A DNA stretch of 64,000 bases, from NCBI GenBank assembly GCA_028285585.1, contig JANQOU010000013.1, forward strand, positions 1 through 64,000, read 5' to 3'. Positions 43,290-50,781 of the stretch are shown one piece after another; position 1 is the stretch's first letter; each line of letters starts with the position of its first letter. The stretch comes from Acidimicrobiia bacterium (GTDB taxonomy: Bacteria; Actinomycetota; Acidimicrobiia; Spongiisociales; ZC4RG35). The translations under genes and the position numbers were made by a program. Under the pieces are notes generated by a model, which saw only the letters and a program-made list of their open reading frames with translations, made no database searches and was not told the DNA's origin.

Positions 43290-43380
43290 CGCCTCGCTAG
43301 CGAGGCGTGTGAGTTTCCGAAGGAAACTCAAATGTGGTGCGTTGGAGTTTCTCGCAGAAACTCCAACCTGATTTCATCAG
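43290..43380. repeat. Array of four hairpins between convergent genes
   Basis: In order: palindrome CGCCTCGCTAGCGAGGCG (43290-43307); stem GAGTTTCC/GGAAACTC with loop GAA (43311-43329); stem GTTGGAGTTTCT/AGAAACTCCAAC with loop CGC (43341-43367); stem CTGAT/ATCAG with loop TTC (43368-43380). The third is a perfect 12-bp stem, and the second and third share GAGTTTC. It lies between the nitroreductase stop and the rnj stop, probably a two-way transcription end. Confidence 0.8.
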
Positions 43381-43408
43381 GCATTACCTGAGGTTCGCAG
43401 TTGGGGGG

Positions 43409-45043
43409 TCAGAGTTCCATGACGATGGGGACGATGACCGGTTTGCGCGAGGTCTCGGCTCGGATCACGCGGCCGGCCGCCTGTCGCACCGTCTTCTGAA
43501 GCTCGGCATGGTCGGTGCGGCCGGTTTTGTGTTCCTCGATGACCGAACGGACCGCGTCAGCCGCCTTATCCAAGACCGCCGAGGGATCGTCCATGACCCC
43601 GTGACTGTCCATGTCGGGGCCGTAGAGGATCTCCCCCGTGTCGTGATCGATGCCCACCGTCACCACCACGACACCATCATCGGCGAGGTGAGACCGGTCG
43701 CGAAGGACAGCATTCTGCACGTCTCCGATCGACGAGCCGTCCAAGTAGACGTAACCCGCCGGCACTGCACGGTGCTCCACAGACGTCTTCTTCCCGTTGA
43801 GCACGATGCGGTCACCGTCTTCGAGTATCTCGACCGTCTTCACGCCCATCGTCCTGGCGAGATCGGCATGTGCTGCCAGATGCCGATATTCGCCGTGCAC
43901 CGGGACGAACGCCCTGGGACGGACCACGTTGAGGAACGTGAGCAGCTCTTCGCGAGCAGCATGGCCGGAGACGTGAACATGTGAGCTGCGGCCATGGATC
44001 ACCTTGGCACCTCGTCGCATCAGGTTCGAGATCACCTTCGAGACCGCCGTCTCATTCCCCGGGATCGGCTTGGCCGAGATCAACACCGTGTCGGATTCGT
44101 CCAACTCGACGAACTTGTGACGGCCCTGCGACATCAGCGACAACGCAGCGAACGGCTCACCCTGGCTGCCCGTTGTGATCAGGAGCTGCTTGTGATCAGG
44201 AAGGTCGGTCAGCTCTTCGATGTCAACGACGGCCCCGTCGGGCAGGTCGAGAACACCTAACTCAGTGGCGATGGCCGTGTTCCGATGCATCGACCGGCCG
44301 AAGAAGGCGATCTTCCGGCCCGCGGCGACACCCGCGTCGGCTATCTGCTGGATGCGGTGGACGTGACTGGCAAAACATGCGGAGATGACCCGGCCCTTGG
44401 CATCTCTGATCACATCGGCGATGGGGCGGCCCACCGAGCTCTCCGAAGGTTCGAACCCCTCCTTCTCGGCATTGGTCGAGTCGGAAAGCAGCAGCCGGAC
44501 GCCCTTTCGCGCCAACGATGCAAATGCCGGCAGGTCGGTCGGTGTCCTGTCCACCGGCGTGGGGTCGAGCTTGAAGTCCCCGGAGTGAACGATGATCCCC
44601 TCGGGCGTGTCGACCGCCACCCCAGAAGCTTCCGGGACCGAGTGGCTCACCGGGATCAGCATGAAACGGAACGGACCGTGGTCGATCCACTTCTTCTGTG
44701 GGACGGTGCGCATCTCGGCCTCAACCCCGAGCTCCTCCACCCTCCCACTGGCCAGCTCGAGTGTGAGGTGAGTCCCGTACACCGGGACGTTGATATCTCT
44801 CAGGAAGTACCCGAGGGCCCCCATGTGGTCCTCGTGCCCGTGGGTGATGATCACGCACTCGACGTCTGAGGCCCGCTCGGTCAACCAGGACCAATCCGGG
44901 AAAACGAGATCGACCCCGAGCATGTCCTCCTCAGGGAACATCAGGCCGACGTCGATCAAGGCGAGCTTGCCCTCAACTTCGATCGCCGCGCAGTTGCGCC
45001 CGATCTCGCCGAGGCCACCGAGGAAGGTGACGGAAACGCTCAC
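43409..45043 (-). CDS. rnj: Ribonuclease J
   Basis: A metallo-beta-lactamase/beta-CASP nuclease with 5'-3' exo- and endonuclease activity in RNA processing and decay. The 544 residues include the zinc motif HGHEDHMGA (about 66-74), HSGDFKLD, the beta-CASP region (SDSTNAEKEGF, HVSGHA) and the C-terminal domain. Length fits the RNase J form without long extensions. It overlaps dapA by 4 bases. It coexists with RNase Y (14.4 kb). Confidence 0.96.
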   Translation of the reverse strand: MSVSVTFLGGLGEIGRNCAAIEVEGKLALIDVGLMFPEEDMLGVDLVFPDWSWLTERASDVECVIITHGHEDHMGALGYFLRDINVPVYGTHLTLELASGRVEELGVEAEMRTVPQKKWIDHGPFRFMLIPVSHSVPEASGVAVDTPEGIIVHSGDFKLDPTPVDRTPTDLPAFASLARKGVRLLLSDSTNAEKEGFEPSESSVGRPIADVIRDAKGRVISACFASHVHRIQQIADAGVAAGRKIAFFGRSMHRNTAIATELGVLDLPDGAVVDIEELTDLPDHKQLLITTGSQGEPFAALSLMSQGRHKFVELDESDTVLISAKPIPGNETAVSKVISNLMRRGAKVIHGRSSHVHVSGHAAREELLTFLNVVRPRAFVPVHGEYRHLAAHADLARTMGVKTVEILEDGDRIVLNGKKTSVEHRAVPAGYVYLDGSSIGDVQNAVLRDRSHLADDGVVVVTVGIDHDTGEILYGPDMDSHGVMDDPSAVLDKAADAVRSVIEEHKTGRTDHAELQKTVRQAAGRVIRAETSRKPVIVPIVMEL

Positions 45044-45933
45044 AACCCCTGCAATGCCCCCAATGCCTTCTCCACGGCCCGCAGCGTGTCCTGAGAAGCT
45101 GCGACGAGTGGAAGGCGGACGTCGCCAACCGGCTCCCAGAAAGCGCCCATCGCCGACTTGACCGGAGCGGGGTTGGTCTCGAGGAAACAGGCCTCACACA
45201 ACGGGAGCAGGAGGTTGTGAAGCCGTCGAGCCTCATCCCAATTGCCGGCGTATGCGGCATCGATCATTGCCTTGATGGTGAGACCAGCAAGGTTGGCAAC
45301 CACAGAGACGACACCAACTGCCCCCACTGCAAGCATCGGCAATGTGAACGTGTCCTGACCTGAGTAGATCGGCAGGCTTGGAGCACGGTTGATGGTCGCC
45401 GACGTGAACTCGAGATCGAGGACGGCGTCCTTCACCGCCGCGATGTTGGGATGCCCGGACAGCTCGGCCAGGGTGTCTACTTCGGTGAGAACCGAGGTGC
45501 GGCCGGGGATGTTGTACACCATCACCGGAAGGCCGACGTCGGCGATGGCGGAGAAGTGAGCGAGCTGACCAGCCTGCGACGGCTTGTTGTAATAGGGGGT
45601 GACCGCAAGAGCCCCGTCGACTCCCACCTCCTTGGCCCTCTGAGTCATCTCTACCGAATGGTGGGTGCTGTAGCTACCTGTGCCGGCTACGACCAGTGTG
45701 TCCTTCTGAGCGACGGCGTCGACGACGGTCTTGAACAGAGCCACTGCCTCGTCATCAGAGAGTGTCGGGGCCTCTCCTGTCGTCCCGGCCACCACCAGGG
45801 TGTCGGTTCCATGGTCGGAGAGGTGACGGGCGAGACGCCAAGCGGTCTGATGATCCACCGCTCCATCTTCGGCGAACGGGGTGATCATCGCAGTTGCCAC
45901 ACGGCCAAAGGGAGCTGAGGGTTTCGACGTCAA
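45040..45933 (-). CDS. dapA: 4-hydroxy-tetrahydrodipicolinate synthase
   Basis: Condenses pyruvate with aspartate semialdehyde at the start of the diaminopimelate/lysine branch. 297 residues with the motifs GTTGEAPTLS, YNIPGRT and AVKDAV (Schiff-base lysine region) on a TIM barrel. The TTG at 45933 is the only start that leaves a normal N-terminus (TSKPSAPFGRVATAMITPF); the hexamer TAGGCT ends seven bases upstream of it. Longer frames run into the divergent gene. First in dapA-rnj. Confidence 0.95.
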   Translation of the reverse strand: MTSKPSAPFGRVATAMITPFAEDGAVDHQTAWRLARHLSDHGTDTLVVAGTTGEAPTLSDDEAVALFKTVVDAVAQKDTLVVAGTGSYSTHHSVEMTQRAKEVGVDGALAVTPYYNKPSQAGQLAHFSAIADVGLPVMVYNIPGRTSVLTEVDTLAELSGHPNIAAVKDAVLDLEFTSATINRAPSLPIYSGQDTFTLPMLAVGAVGVVSVVANLAGLTIKAMIDAAYAGNWDEARRLHNLLLPLCEACFLETNPAPVKSAMGAFWEPVGDVRLPLVAASQDTLRAVEKALGALQGL

Positions 45934-45940
45934 CGAGGCA

Positions 45941-45946
45941 AGCCTA
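45941..45946 (-). promoter_or_regulatory. Leaderless-type -10 element for dapA
   Basis: TAGGCT on the minus strand ends seven bases before the TTG at 45933. Together with the element at 45960-45965 it makes a divergent leaderless pair in a 39-bp gap. Confidence 0.45.
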
Positions 45947-45959
45947 CCGCTCGACCGGC

Positions 45960-45965
45960 TAGAAA
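45960..45965 (+). promoter_or_regulatory. Leaderless-type -10 element for the kinase-LLM gene
   Basis: TAGAAA ends seven bases before the GTG at 45973. Confidence 0.4.
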
Positions 45966-45972
45966 CCGGCTT

Positions 45973-47439
45973 GTGAGCACGCTCCAACTTCCCACTCCGT
46001 GTGTCGTGGTGTTGGTCGGGCCGAGCGGAACGGGCAAGACGACCTGGGCCCACGAGCACTTCACCGCAAGCGAGATCGTGTCATCCGACGCCCTTCGAGC
46101 CCTCGTCGGCATCGACGAAGCCGATCTAATGGCCAGCGCCGCCGCGTTCGACTTGTTGCACCGCATCGTGTCGGAACGGCTCCGGCGCGGGCTCACCACC
46201 GTGATCGACACCACGGGTCTCGACAAAGAGGATCGGCTCAGGTGGGTGGAATCGGCGCGGGAAGTGGAATTGCCCGTCTATGCGGTGCTGTTCACAGCGG
46301 GGTACGACGAGGTTGCTCCACGCCATGCCGGCAAGCCACGCCCGATTCCCCAGGCCACCTTGCGCAAGCAGTTCTCCAGGATGAGCCAGGCCGTGGTCGA
46401 GATACCCAATGAAGGCTTCGACGAGGTGCACACGGAGCAACCGGTCAGAGTCGTTGCCACCAAGGTGGTCCCACCATCAGCGCCAACGGAGCCACAGCGA
46501 CGTCACTCCTTTGGCTTGATCATCAGCCGGTTCAACTGGGAAGAGGACGACCTAGGTGGACAATTGGCCCAAATCGCTCGAAGAGCCGAAGAAGCAGGGT
46601 TCTCGGATCTGTGGCTGATGGATCACTTTCGTCAGATCCCTGTGGTGGGAAGGAATTGGGAGGACATTCCCGAGGCCTACACGGCACTGGCACACATCGG
46701 AGCTTCAACGGAGCGCATCCGGCTGGGGACTTTGGTGACAGGAGTCACTCACAGAAGCCCGGTCGTGCTCGGGAAGATGGTGGCAACACTCGACGTCCTG
46801 ACCGGAGGCCGCGCCATCTGCGGCTTGGGTGCCGCATGGGATCAGGCTGAGCACAAAGCATACGGCATCCCTTTCCCGCCACTGACCGAGAGATATGCCC
46901 TGCTCGAGGACACGCTCCAGATGCTGCCACTGCTCTGGGGAAAGGGTTCCTCCAGTTTCGAGGGTGCCACCTTCTCGGCAAGTGAGCTGATCTGCTACCC
47001 GCGCCCGATCCAGGACCCGATACCGATCCTGGTTGGCGGTGGAGGAGAGAAACGGACACTTCACCTGGTCGCCGAGTACGCAGATGCCTGCAATGTCATG
47101 GGCAGCCCCGAAGAGGTACGGCACAAGGTCGAGGTGCTGGAGCGCCACTGTGCCGACGTCCGTCGAGACCCGGCAGAGATACTCGTCACCAACCTGCACC
47201 ACACCCTGGTGGCCAGGGACCGACCCGCCATGCACGATCGCATTCATCAACTGCGAAGCCGCAACCAATCGGTCGAGCAGTACGCGGTACGTCACAATGC
47301 TGGGACCGTCGAAGACCTCGTTGATGTGTTCAGCGCCTATTCGGAGGCAGGTGCCCGCCACACCATCGTGTCTCTACCCGACGTGGCGTTGGAAGGGTCA
47401 ATCGAGACGTTTGGCGACGTGATCGCAGCATTCGAATAG
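45973..47439 (+). CDS. Fusion of P-loop kinase-like domain and LLM-class oxidoreductase
   Basis: 488 residues in one frame. About 1-165 is a P-loop kinase of the AAA_33/polynucleotide kinase type: Walker A GPSGTGKTT (about 16-24), SSDALRALVG, and VIDTTGLDKEDR. About 178-488 is a luciferase-like (LLM) flavin/F420-dependent oxidoreductase: FGLIISRF, AEEAGFSDLWLMDHF, GTLVTGVTHRSP, GRAICGLGAAW. Each half appears complete. Joining of a phosphotransferase and an F420/FMN enzyme is unusual; substrates are unknown. The GTG start is leaderless. The redoxin gene follows 15 bases on. Confidence 0.85.
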   Translation: MSTLQLPTPCVVVLVGPSGTGKTTWAHEHFTASEIVSSDALRALVGIDEADLMASAAAFDLLHRIVSERLRRGLTTVIDTTGLDKEDRLRWVESAREVELPVYAVLFTAGYDEVAPRHAGKPRPIPQATLRKQFSRMSQAVVEIPNEGFDEVHTEQPVRVVATKVVPPSAPTEPQRRHSFGLIISRFNWEEDDLGGQLAQIARRAEEAGFSDLWLMDHFRQIPVVGRNWEDIPEAYTALAHIGASTERIRLGTLVTGVTHRSPVVLGKMVATLDVLTGGRAICGLGAAWDQAEHKAYGIPFPPLTERYALLEDTLQMLPLLWGKGSSSFEGATFSASELICYPRPIQDPIPILVGGGGEKRTLHLVAEYADACNVMGSPEEVRHKVEVLERHCADVRRDPAEILVTNLHHTLVARDRPAMHDRIHQLRSRNQSVEQYAVRHNAGTVEDLVDVFSAYSEAGARHTIVSLPDVALEGSIETFGDVIAAFE

Positions 47440-47442
47440 CCG

Positions 47443-47448
47443 TAGACT
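47443..47448 (+). promoter_or_regulatory. Leaderless-type -10 element for the redoxin gene
   Basis: TAGACT ends six bases before the ATG at 47455. Confidence 0.45.
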
Positions 47449-47454
47449 CTGATC

Positions 47455-48033
47455 ATGGCTGTTACATCCACGATGCTGGCGCTCGGCACAGAAGCGCCCG
47501 ACTTCTCCCTTCGCGACACCGTGAGCGGTGCCACGGTCTCGCTGTCCGACTACACCGACAAGACCGGTGTGCTGGTGATGTTCATCTGCAACCACTGCCC
47601 GTACGTCAAGCACGTCCGCGAAGAGCTGGCGCGTCTGGGCACGGACTACGCAGACTCCGGGCTGGGGATCATCGCCATCTCCTCAAACGACATAGATGCC
47701 TATCCCGCCGATTCGCCCGAAGCGATGAAGGCTGAAGCCGAAGAGTTCGGCTACGTCTTCCCATACCTTTTCGACGAGTCACAGGCTGTCGCAGCGGCGT
47801 ACACCGCCATGTGCACGCCCGACTTCTTCTTGTTCGGTCCTGACAAGACTCTCGTCTACAGGGGAAGGCTCGACGAGTCCCGGCCGGACAGTGGCATCCC
47901 CGTGACCGGTGCCGATCTCCGAGCCGCCATCGACGCAGTGCTCGCCGGCCAGGCCGTGCCCGAAGATCAACTTCCCTCGATGGGCTGTTCGATCAAGTGG
48001 AAGCCCGGCAACACCCCGGCCTATTTCGGATAG
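47455..48033 (+). CDS. Thioredoxin-like (redoxin/AhpC-TSA) protein
   Basis: A 192-residue thioredoxin-fold protein: the N-terminal APDFSLRDTVSG strand of peroxiredoxin-like proteins, the active-site region MFICNHCPYVKH with a CxxC motif, and the cis-proline region CTPDFFLF. It resembles the cytoplasmic thioredoxin-family group whose members are poorly characterised; there is no signal peptide. It likely reduces disulfides or peroxides. It has its own promoter-like hexamer close behind the kinase-LLM gene. Confidence 0.9.
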   Translation: MAVTSTMLALGTEAPDFSLRDTVSGATVSLSDYTDKTGVLVMFICNHCPYVKHVREELARLGTDYADSGLGIIAISSNDIDAYPADSPEAMKAEAEEFGYVFPYLFDESQAVAAAYTAMCTPDFFLFGPDKTLVYRGRLDESRPDSGIPVTGADLRAAIDAVLAGQAVPEDQLPSMGCSIKWKPGNTPAYFG

Positions 48034-48040
48034 GACTCAG

Positions 48041-48238
48041 TCACTTCGACGCTCTGCTCGGTAGCCAGGAGCGGTACCGAGCCAGAGCAACTGTGAGAGC
48101 CACGAGGAGGCCACCGAACCACCAAATCCCGTCGGACAGGACGGCGATCACAGAGCCGACGGCGAACGAGAAAAGCAACAGTGCCGCCTCCCCGATGCTG
48201 AGCCGGACGGCGAAGTAACGGCGCAGCCTCTCGGTCAA
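48041..48238 (-). CDS. Small two-helix membrane protein
   Basis: 65 residues with two hydrophobic segments (about 16-33, IGEAALLLFSFAVGSVIA, and 38-53, IWWFGGLLVALTVALA) and basic ends. No family is recognised. The TTG start (48238) overlaps the stop of the gene before it as TTGA, implying translational coupling. It ends 8 bases from the convergent redoxin stop. Confidence 0.65.
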   Translation of the reverse strand: MTERLRRYFAVRLSIGEAALLLFSFAVGSVIAVLSDGIWWFGGLLVALTVALARYRSWLPSRASK

Positions 48239-48540
48239 GGGCCGAGCCCGGCAGCCGCCGCTTCACGTCCTCGACCGGTGACTGCGAGTCGCTCCACCAT
48301 TCTCACGATCACCACCGACCCTGCCAGAGCTAGAGCGAATCCAACAAGGCTCAGTTCGGCCGGCCACTCGCCGGAAAAGAGTCGGATCACGATCCATGCG
48401 AAGGCCCATCCACCCGTGCCGATCGCCCCGTTGACCAAGATGGGTCGGTCCTCCCTGCCCCTCCCAACGAGAGCGCCTGCCAAGCCTCCTGTGACGCTGG
48501 CAATGAGAAGGAAGATCAAACCAATCGCCACCCAAAGCAC
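48235..48540 (-). CDS. Membrane protein, function unknown
   Basis: 101 residues with three hydrophobic segments (about 2-25, 36-55 and 64-82) separated by a GRGREDRP loop, like small YccF/GlsB-like proteins, though no family can be named with confidence. It forms a coupled pair with the 65-residue membrane protein. The mRNA probably starts from the TACTCT element at 48570-48575, giving a leader of about 23 bases with GGGAG and AAAGG runs. Confidence 0.65.
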   Translation of the reverse strand: MLWVAIGLIFLLIASVTGGLAGALVGRGREDRPILVNGAIGTGGWAFAWIVIRLFSGEWPAELSLVGFALALAGSVVIVRMVERLAVTGRGREAAAAGLGP

Positions 48541-48565
48541 CTACGACCCCTTTCGCCTGCTCCCC

Positions 48566-48576
48566 GATCAGAGTAG
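48566..48576. repeat. Inverted repeat arm 1 in a divergent promoter region
   Basis: GATCAGAGTAG; its exact complement CTACTCTGATC is at 48661-48671. Each copy points toward one of the two divergent genes and contains a TACTCT hexamer, so both may be promoter cores. Confidence 0.6.
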
Positions 48577-48660
48577 CTGGCGATCCTTTGCCGCTGACGG
48601 GCTCGCAACGGCCAGGCGCTCAGATTCCGAGATCTTCAGAATTGTTTGCGAGTAGTTGGC

Positions 48661-48671
48661 CTACTCTGATC
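48661..48671. repeat. Inverted repeat arm 2; leaderless-type -10 for the cyclophilin gene
   Basis: CTACTCTGATC, exact complement of 48566-48576. TACTCT (48662-48667) ends eight bases before the cyclophilin ATG. Confidence 0.6.
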
Positions 48672-48675
48672 AGCT

Positions 48676-49191
48676 ATGACCCAGCCCAAGCAATACAGCG
48701 CCCCGCCAGAGCTGACCATCGACCTCGACAAGAGCTACTCCGCCCTTCTCGACACGAACCATGGCCCGATTGAGATCCAGTTCGATGCGGCCGGCTCACC
48801 TCAGACGGTGAACAACTTCGTGTTCCTGGCCAACGACGGCTTCTACGACGGTGTGATCTTTCATCGGGTCATCGAGAACTTCATGATTCAAGGTGGCGAC
48901 CCGACCGGAACGGGCCGGGGTGGGCCCGGCTACCGCTTCCGAGACGAGATCGAAGGATCGGGCACCTACTCGCGCGGCACGGTGGCGATGGCCAACGCCG
49001 GCCCCAATACCAACGGGTCTCAGTTCTTCATCTGTCACACCGACGTTGGGCTGCCCCACAGCTACACGATCTTCGGCCAGGTCACATCTGGGATGGAGGC
49101 TGTCGACTCGATTGCCACCTCGGCAACCGACAATGCCGACCGCCCTCACGACGATGTCGTGATCTCAAAGGTGACCATCACCGAGAGCTGA
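48676..49191 (+). CDS. Peptidyl-prolyl cis-trans isomerase, cyclophilin type
   Basis: 171 residues forming one cyclophilin domain with the active-site residues in FHRVIENFMIQGGDPTGTG, FRDE, VAMANAGPNTNGSQFFI and the H of LPHSYTIFGQV. There is no signal peptide, so it is a cytoplasmic folding helper that speeds prolyl isomerisation. Length is typical of small bacterial cyclophilins. A leaderless start at ATG 48676 is likely. Confidence 0.95.
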   Translation: MTQPKQYSAPPELTIDLDKSYSALLDTNHGPIEIQFDAAGSPQTVNNFVFLANDGFYDGVIFHRVIENFMIQGGDPTGTGRGGPGYRFRDEIEGSGTYSRGTVAMANAGPNTNGSQFFICHTDVGLPHSYTIFGQVTSGMEAVDSIATSATDNADRPHDDVVISKVTITES

Positions 49192-49197
49192 TCTCGC

Positions 49198-49827
49198 TCA
49201 GCCGAGAAGCCGGGGGTTCTGGGTGTAGGTGCCTTCGACCGAAGCCTGGGCGAGGACGTGACCTTCGATGGCGTCCCTAACGTCGTGACCAGTGAAGTCG
49301 CCATCGACATCGACCATCTCGACGTCAAGCGCATACACGGTGAACACATAATGATGGATGATGCTGTCGTTCCAAGGTGGAGCCGGCCCGTCATAGCCGT
49401 AGTAGTTGCCACCCATCTCGGGATCGCCTGAGAACCAGCCAGTGAAGTCGTTGAGGCCTTGCCGTGAGCCATGCGGCCCCTCGGCCACCTGCTGGCCGCC
49501 GGGGACGACACCATCCGCAAACGAGCCCTCCGCGATCTCACGCAGGTGAGGTGGAAGGTCCACGGCAACCCAGTGGAAGAAGTCGACTCGGGGCAGGTCG
49601 GCGGGGACCTCCCGGTCCGCCTGGTTGACATCCTCGCCGGAGCTGGGCACGTCGTAGTCGTGGCAAATCAGCGCAAACGACTTCGTTGCATCGGGCACAT
49701 CGCTCCAAGCCAGCTGTGGGTTTCGATTGCCGGCCAAAGTCACACGATCCTCAGGGTGCGGCTCGGCGAAGGCACAACGCGTCGGGATTGGGCCGCCCTT
49801 TTCGAAGCTCTCAGTGGTCAGATCCAT
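49198..49827 (-). CDS. YbhB/YbcL-type PEBP family protein
   Basis: A 209-residue phosphatidylethanolamine-binding-like protein: NPQLAWSDVP with the conserved DPD-like HDYDVP segment, FHWVAVDLPP, and GYDGPAPPW with the His-rich IIHHYVFTVYALD strand, all in the order of YbhB/YbcL. Their bacterial function is not settled; Raf-inhibitor names refer to animal relatives. The ATG at 49827 follows the hexamer TAACGT by seven bases. The LLM oxidoreductase gene upstream is on the same strand. Confidence 0.92.
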   Translation of the reverse strand: MDLTTESFEKGGPIPTRCAFAEPHPEDRVTLAGNRNPQLAWSDVPDATKSFALICHDYDVPSSGEDVNQADREVPADLPRVDFFHWVAVDLPPHLREIAEGSFADGVVPGGQQVAEGPHGSRQGLNDFTGWFSGDPEMGGNYYGYDGPAPPWNDSIIHHYVFTVYALDVEMVDVDGDFTGHDVRDAIEGHVLAQASVEGTYTQNPRLLG

Positions 49828-49834
49828 GTGCCGA

Positions 49835-49840
49835 ACGTTA
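49835..49840 (-). promoter_or_regulatory. Leaderless-type -10 element for the PEBP gene
   Basis: TAACGT on the minus strand ends seven bases before the ATG at 49827. It overlaps the end of the LLM gene. Confidence 0.4.
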
Positions 49841-49844
49841 CCGA

Positions 49845-50747
49845 TCACATCAGGGCGACGATCTCGGCCAGCTCTTCGACGGCGGCGGCGTCGATGGGAT
49901 CGAGAACCACCTGGATGTGACTGAGCCCGGCTTCACCGAAAGCCCCGATCCTCTCAGCGATCTCATGATGCGAGCCTGAGATCGGAAGGGCCTTGGGACG
50001 CTCGGAGCTACCGGCGATCCGGCCTTCTCCTCGCGACAACTGGACATAGATGGCGGCGGTCCTCCCGACCTCTGCTGGATCCCTGTCCGTTTCGTGGCAC
50101 GCGGCGTCGACCTCGGCGAGCAGAGGACCGAGGTTCTCCGGACGGTTGTTGAACCACACGTGCCAGCTGTTCCAGAGATCGACATGCGGTGCGGTGATCC
50201 TCAGCATTCGAGGCCCATTCGACCCGACCATGAGCGGGATGCCAGGTCGTGCGTTGGGCAGCAACTCCATCTCCCTGATCTCGTAGAACGCCCCCTCGAA
50301 GTCGATGGCACCGTCTCTCAGCAGAGCGTGGATGACAGTGAAGGCTTCCTCGAATCTCGCCACCCTCCTGTCGTAGGCAAACCCAAACGCGTCGTACTCA
50401 GGCTTGTGCCAGCCGGCACCCAGCCCGAGGACCAGCCGGCCACCGCTGATGTCGTCGACCGTCGCCGCCTTCTTGGCGATCATCGCCGGCGAATGGAATG
50501 ACGTTGCCGCCACGAGCGGGCCGATCTGAACGCGCTCCGTGGCCTCGCCGAGCGCGGCGAGGAGAGACCAGGCCTCATGAGGCCCGCGAGCCCCGGTGAT
50601 CTCATCTCGAAACAGGAGATGATCACCCACCCACACCGAGTCGAACCCGCAGTCTTCAGCCGTGGTTGCGATGTCTCTGATCTCGGGCCAATGCAGCTCC
50701 CGCTCTGCCTCGGGAAGCTGAACACCGATCTTCATGGTTTCTCTCAC
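49845..50747 (-). CDS. LLM-class flavin/F420-dependent oxidoreductase
   Basis: 300 residues of the luciferase-like TIM-barrel family: KIGVQLPE strand, CGFDSVWVGDHLLF, IGPLVAATSFHSPAMIAKK (two parts of the cofactor site), and GRLVLGLGAGWHKPEYDAFG. Actinobacterial members of this type usually use coenzyme F420. The substrate is unknown. The GTG at 50747 was chosen because the hexamer TACGAT ends seven bases upstream; an ATG further up lies within that hexamer, and the internal ATG at 50735 would also be possible. Confidence 0.9.
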   Translation of the reverse strand: MRETMKIGVQLPEAERELHWPEIRDIATTAEDCGFDSVWVGDHLLFRDEITGARGPHEAWSLLAALGEATERVQIGPLVAATSFHSPAMIAKKAATVDDISGGRLVLGLGAGWHKPEYDAFGFAYDRRVARFEEAFTVIHALLRDGAIDFEGAFYEIREMELLPNARPGIPLMVGSNGPRMLRITAPHVDLWNSWHVWFNNRPENLGPLLAEVDAACHETDRDPAEVGRTAAIYVQLSRGEGRIAGSSERPKALPISGSHHEIAERIGAFGEAGLSHIQVVLDPIDAAAVEELAEIVALM

Positions 50748-50754
50748 CCTGGTC

Positions 50755-50760
50755 ATCGTA
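50755..50760 (-). promoter_or_regulatory. Leaderless-type -10 element for the LLM gene
   Basis: TACGAT on the minus strand ends seven bases before the GTG at 50747. The divergent glpD element lies within 10 bases. Confidence 0.4.
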
Positions 50761-50781
50761 GGAGGGCGCTAAAAAGTGCGA

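Noticed and set aside
43290-43380. CRISPR-like repeats
   Set aside because: The stems differ in length and sequence, there are no equal spacers, and no cas gene is near.
45934-45972. Lysine riboswitch in front of dapA
   Set aside because: The gap to the divergent gene is 39 bases and the start looks leaderless, leaving no room.
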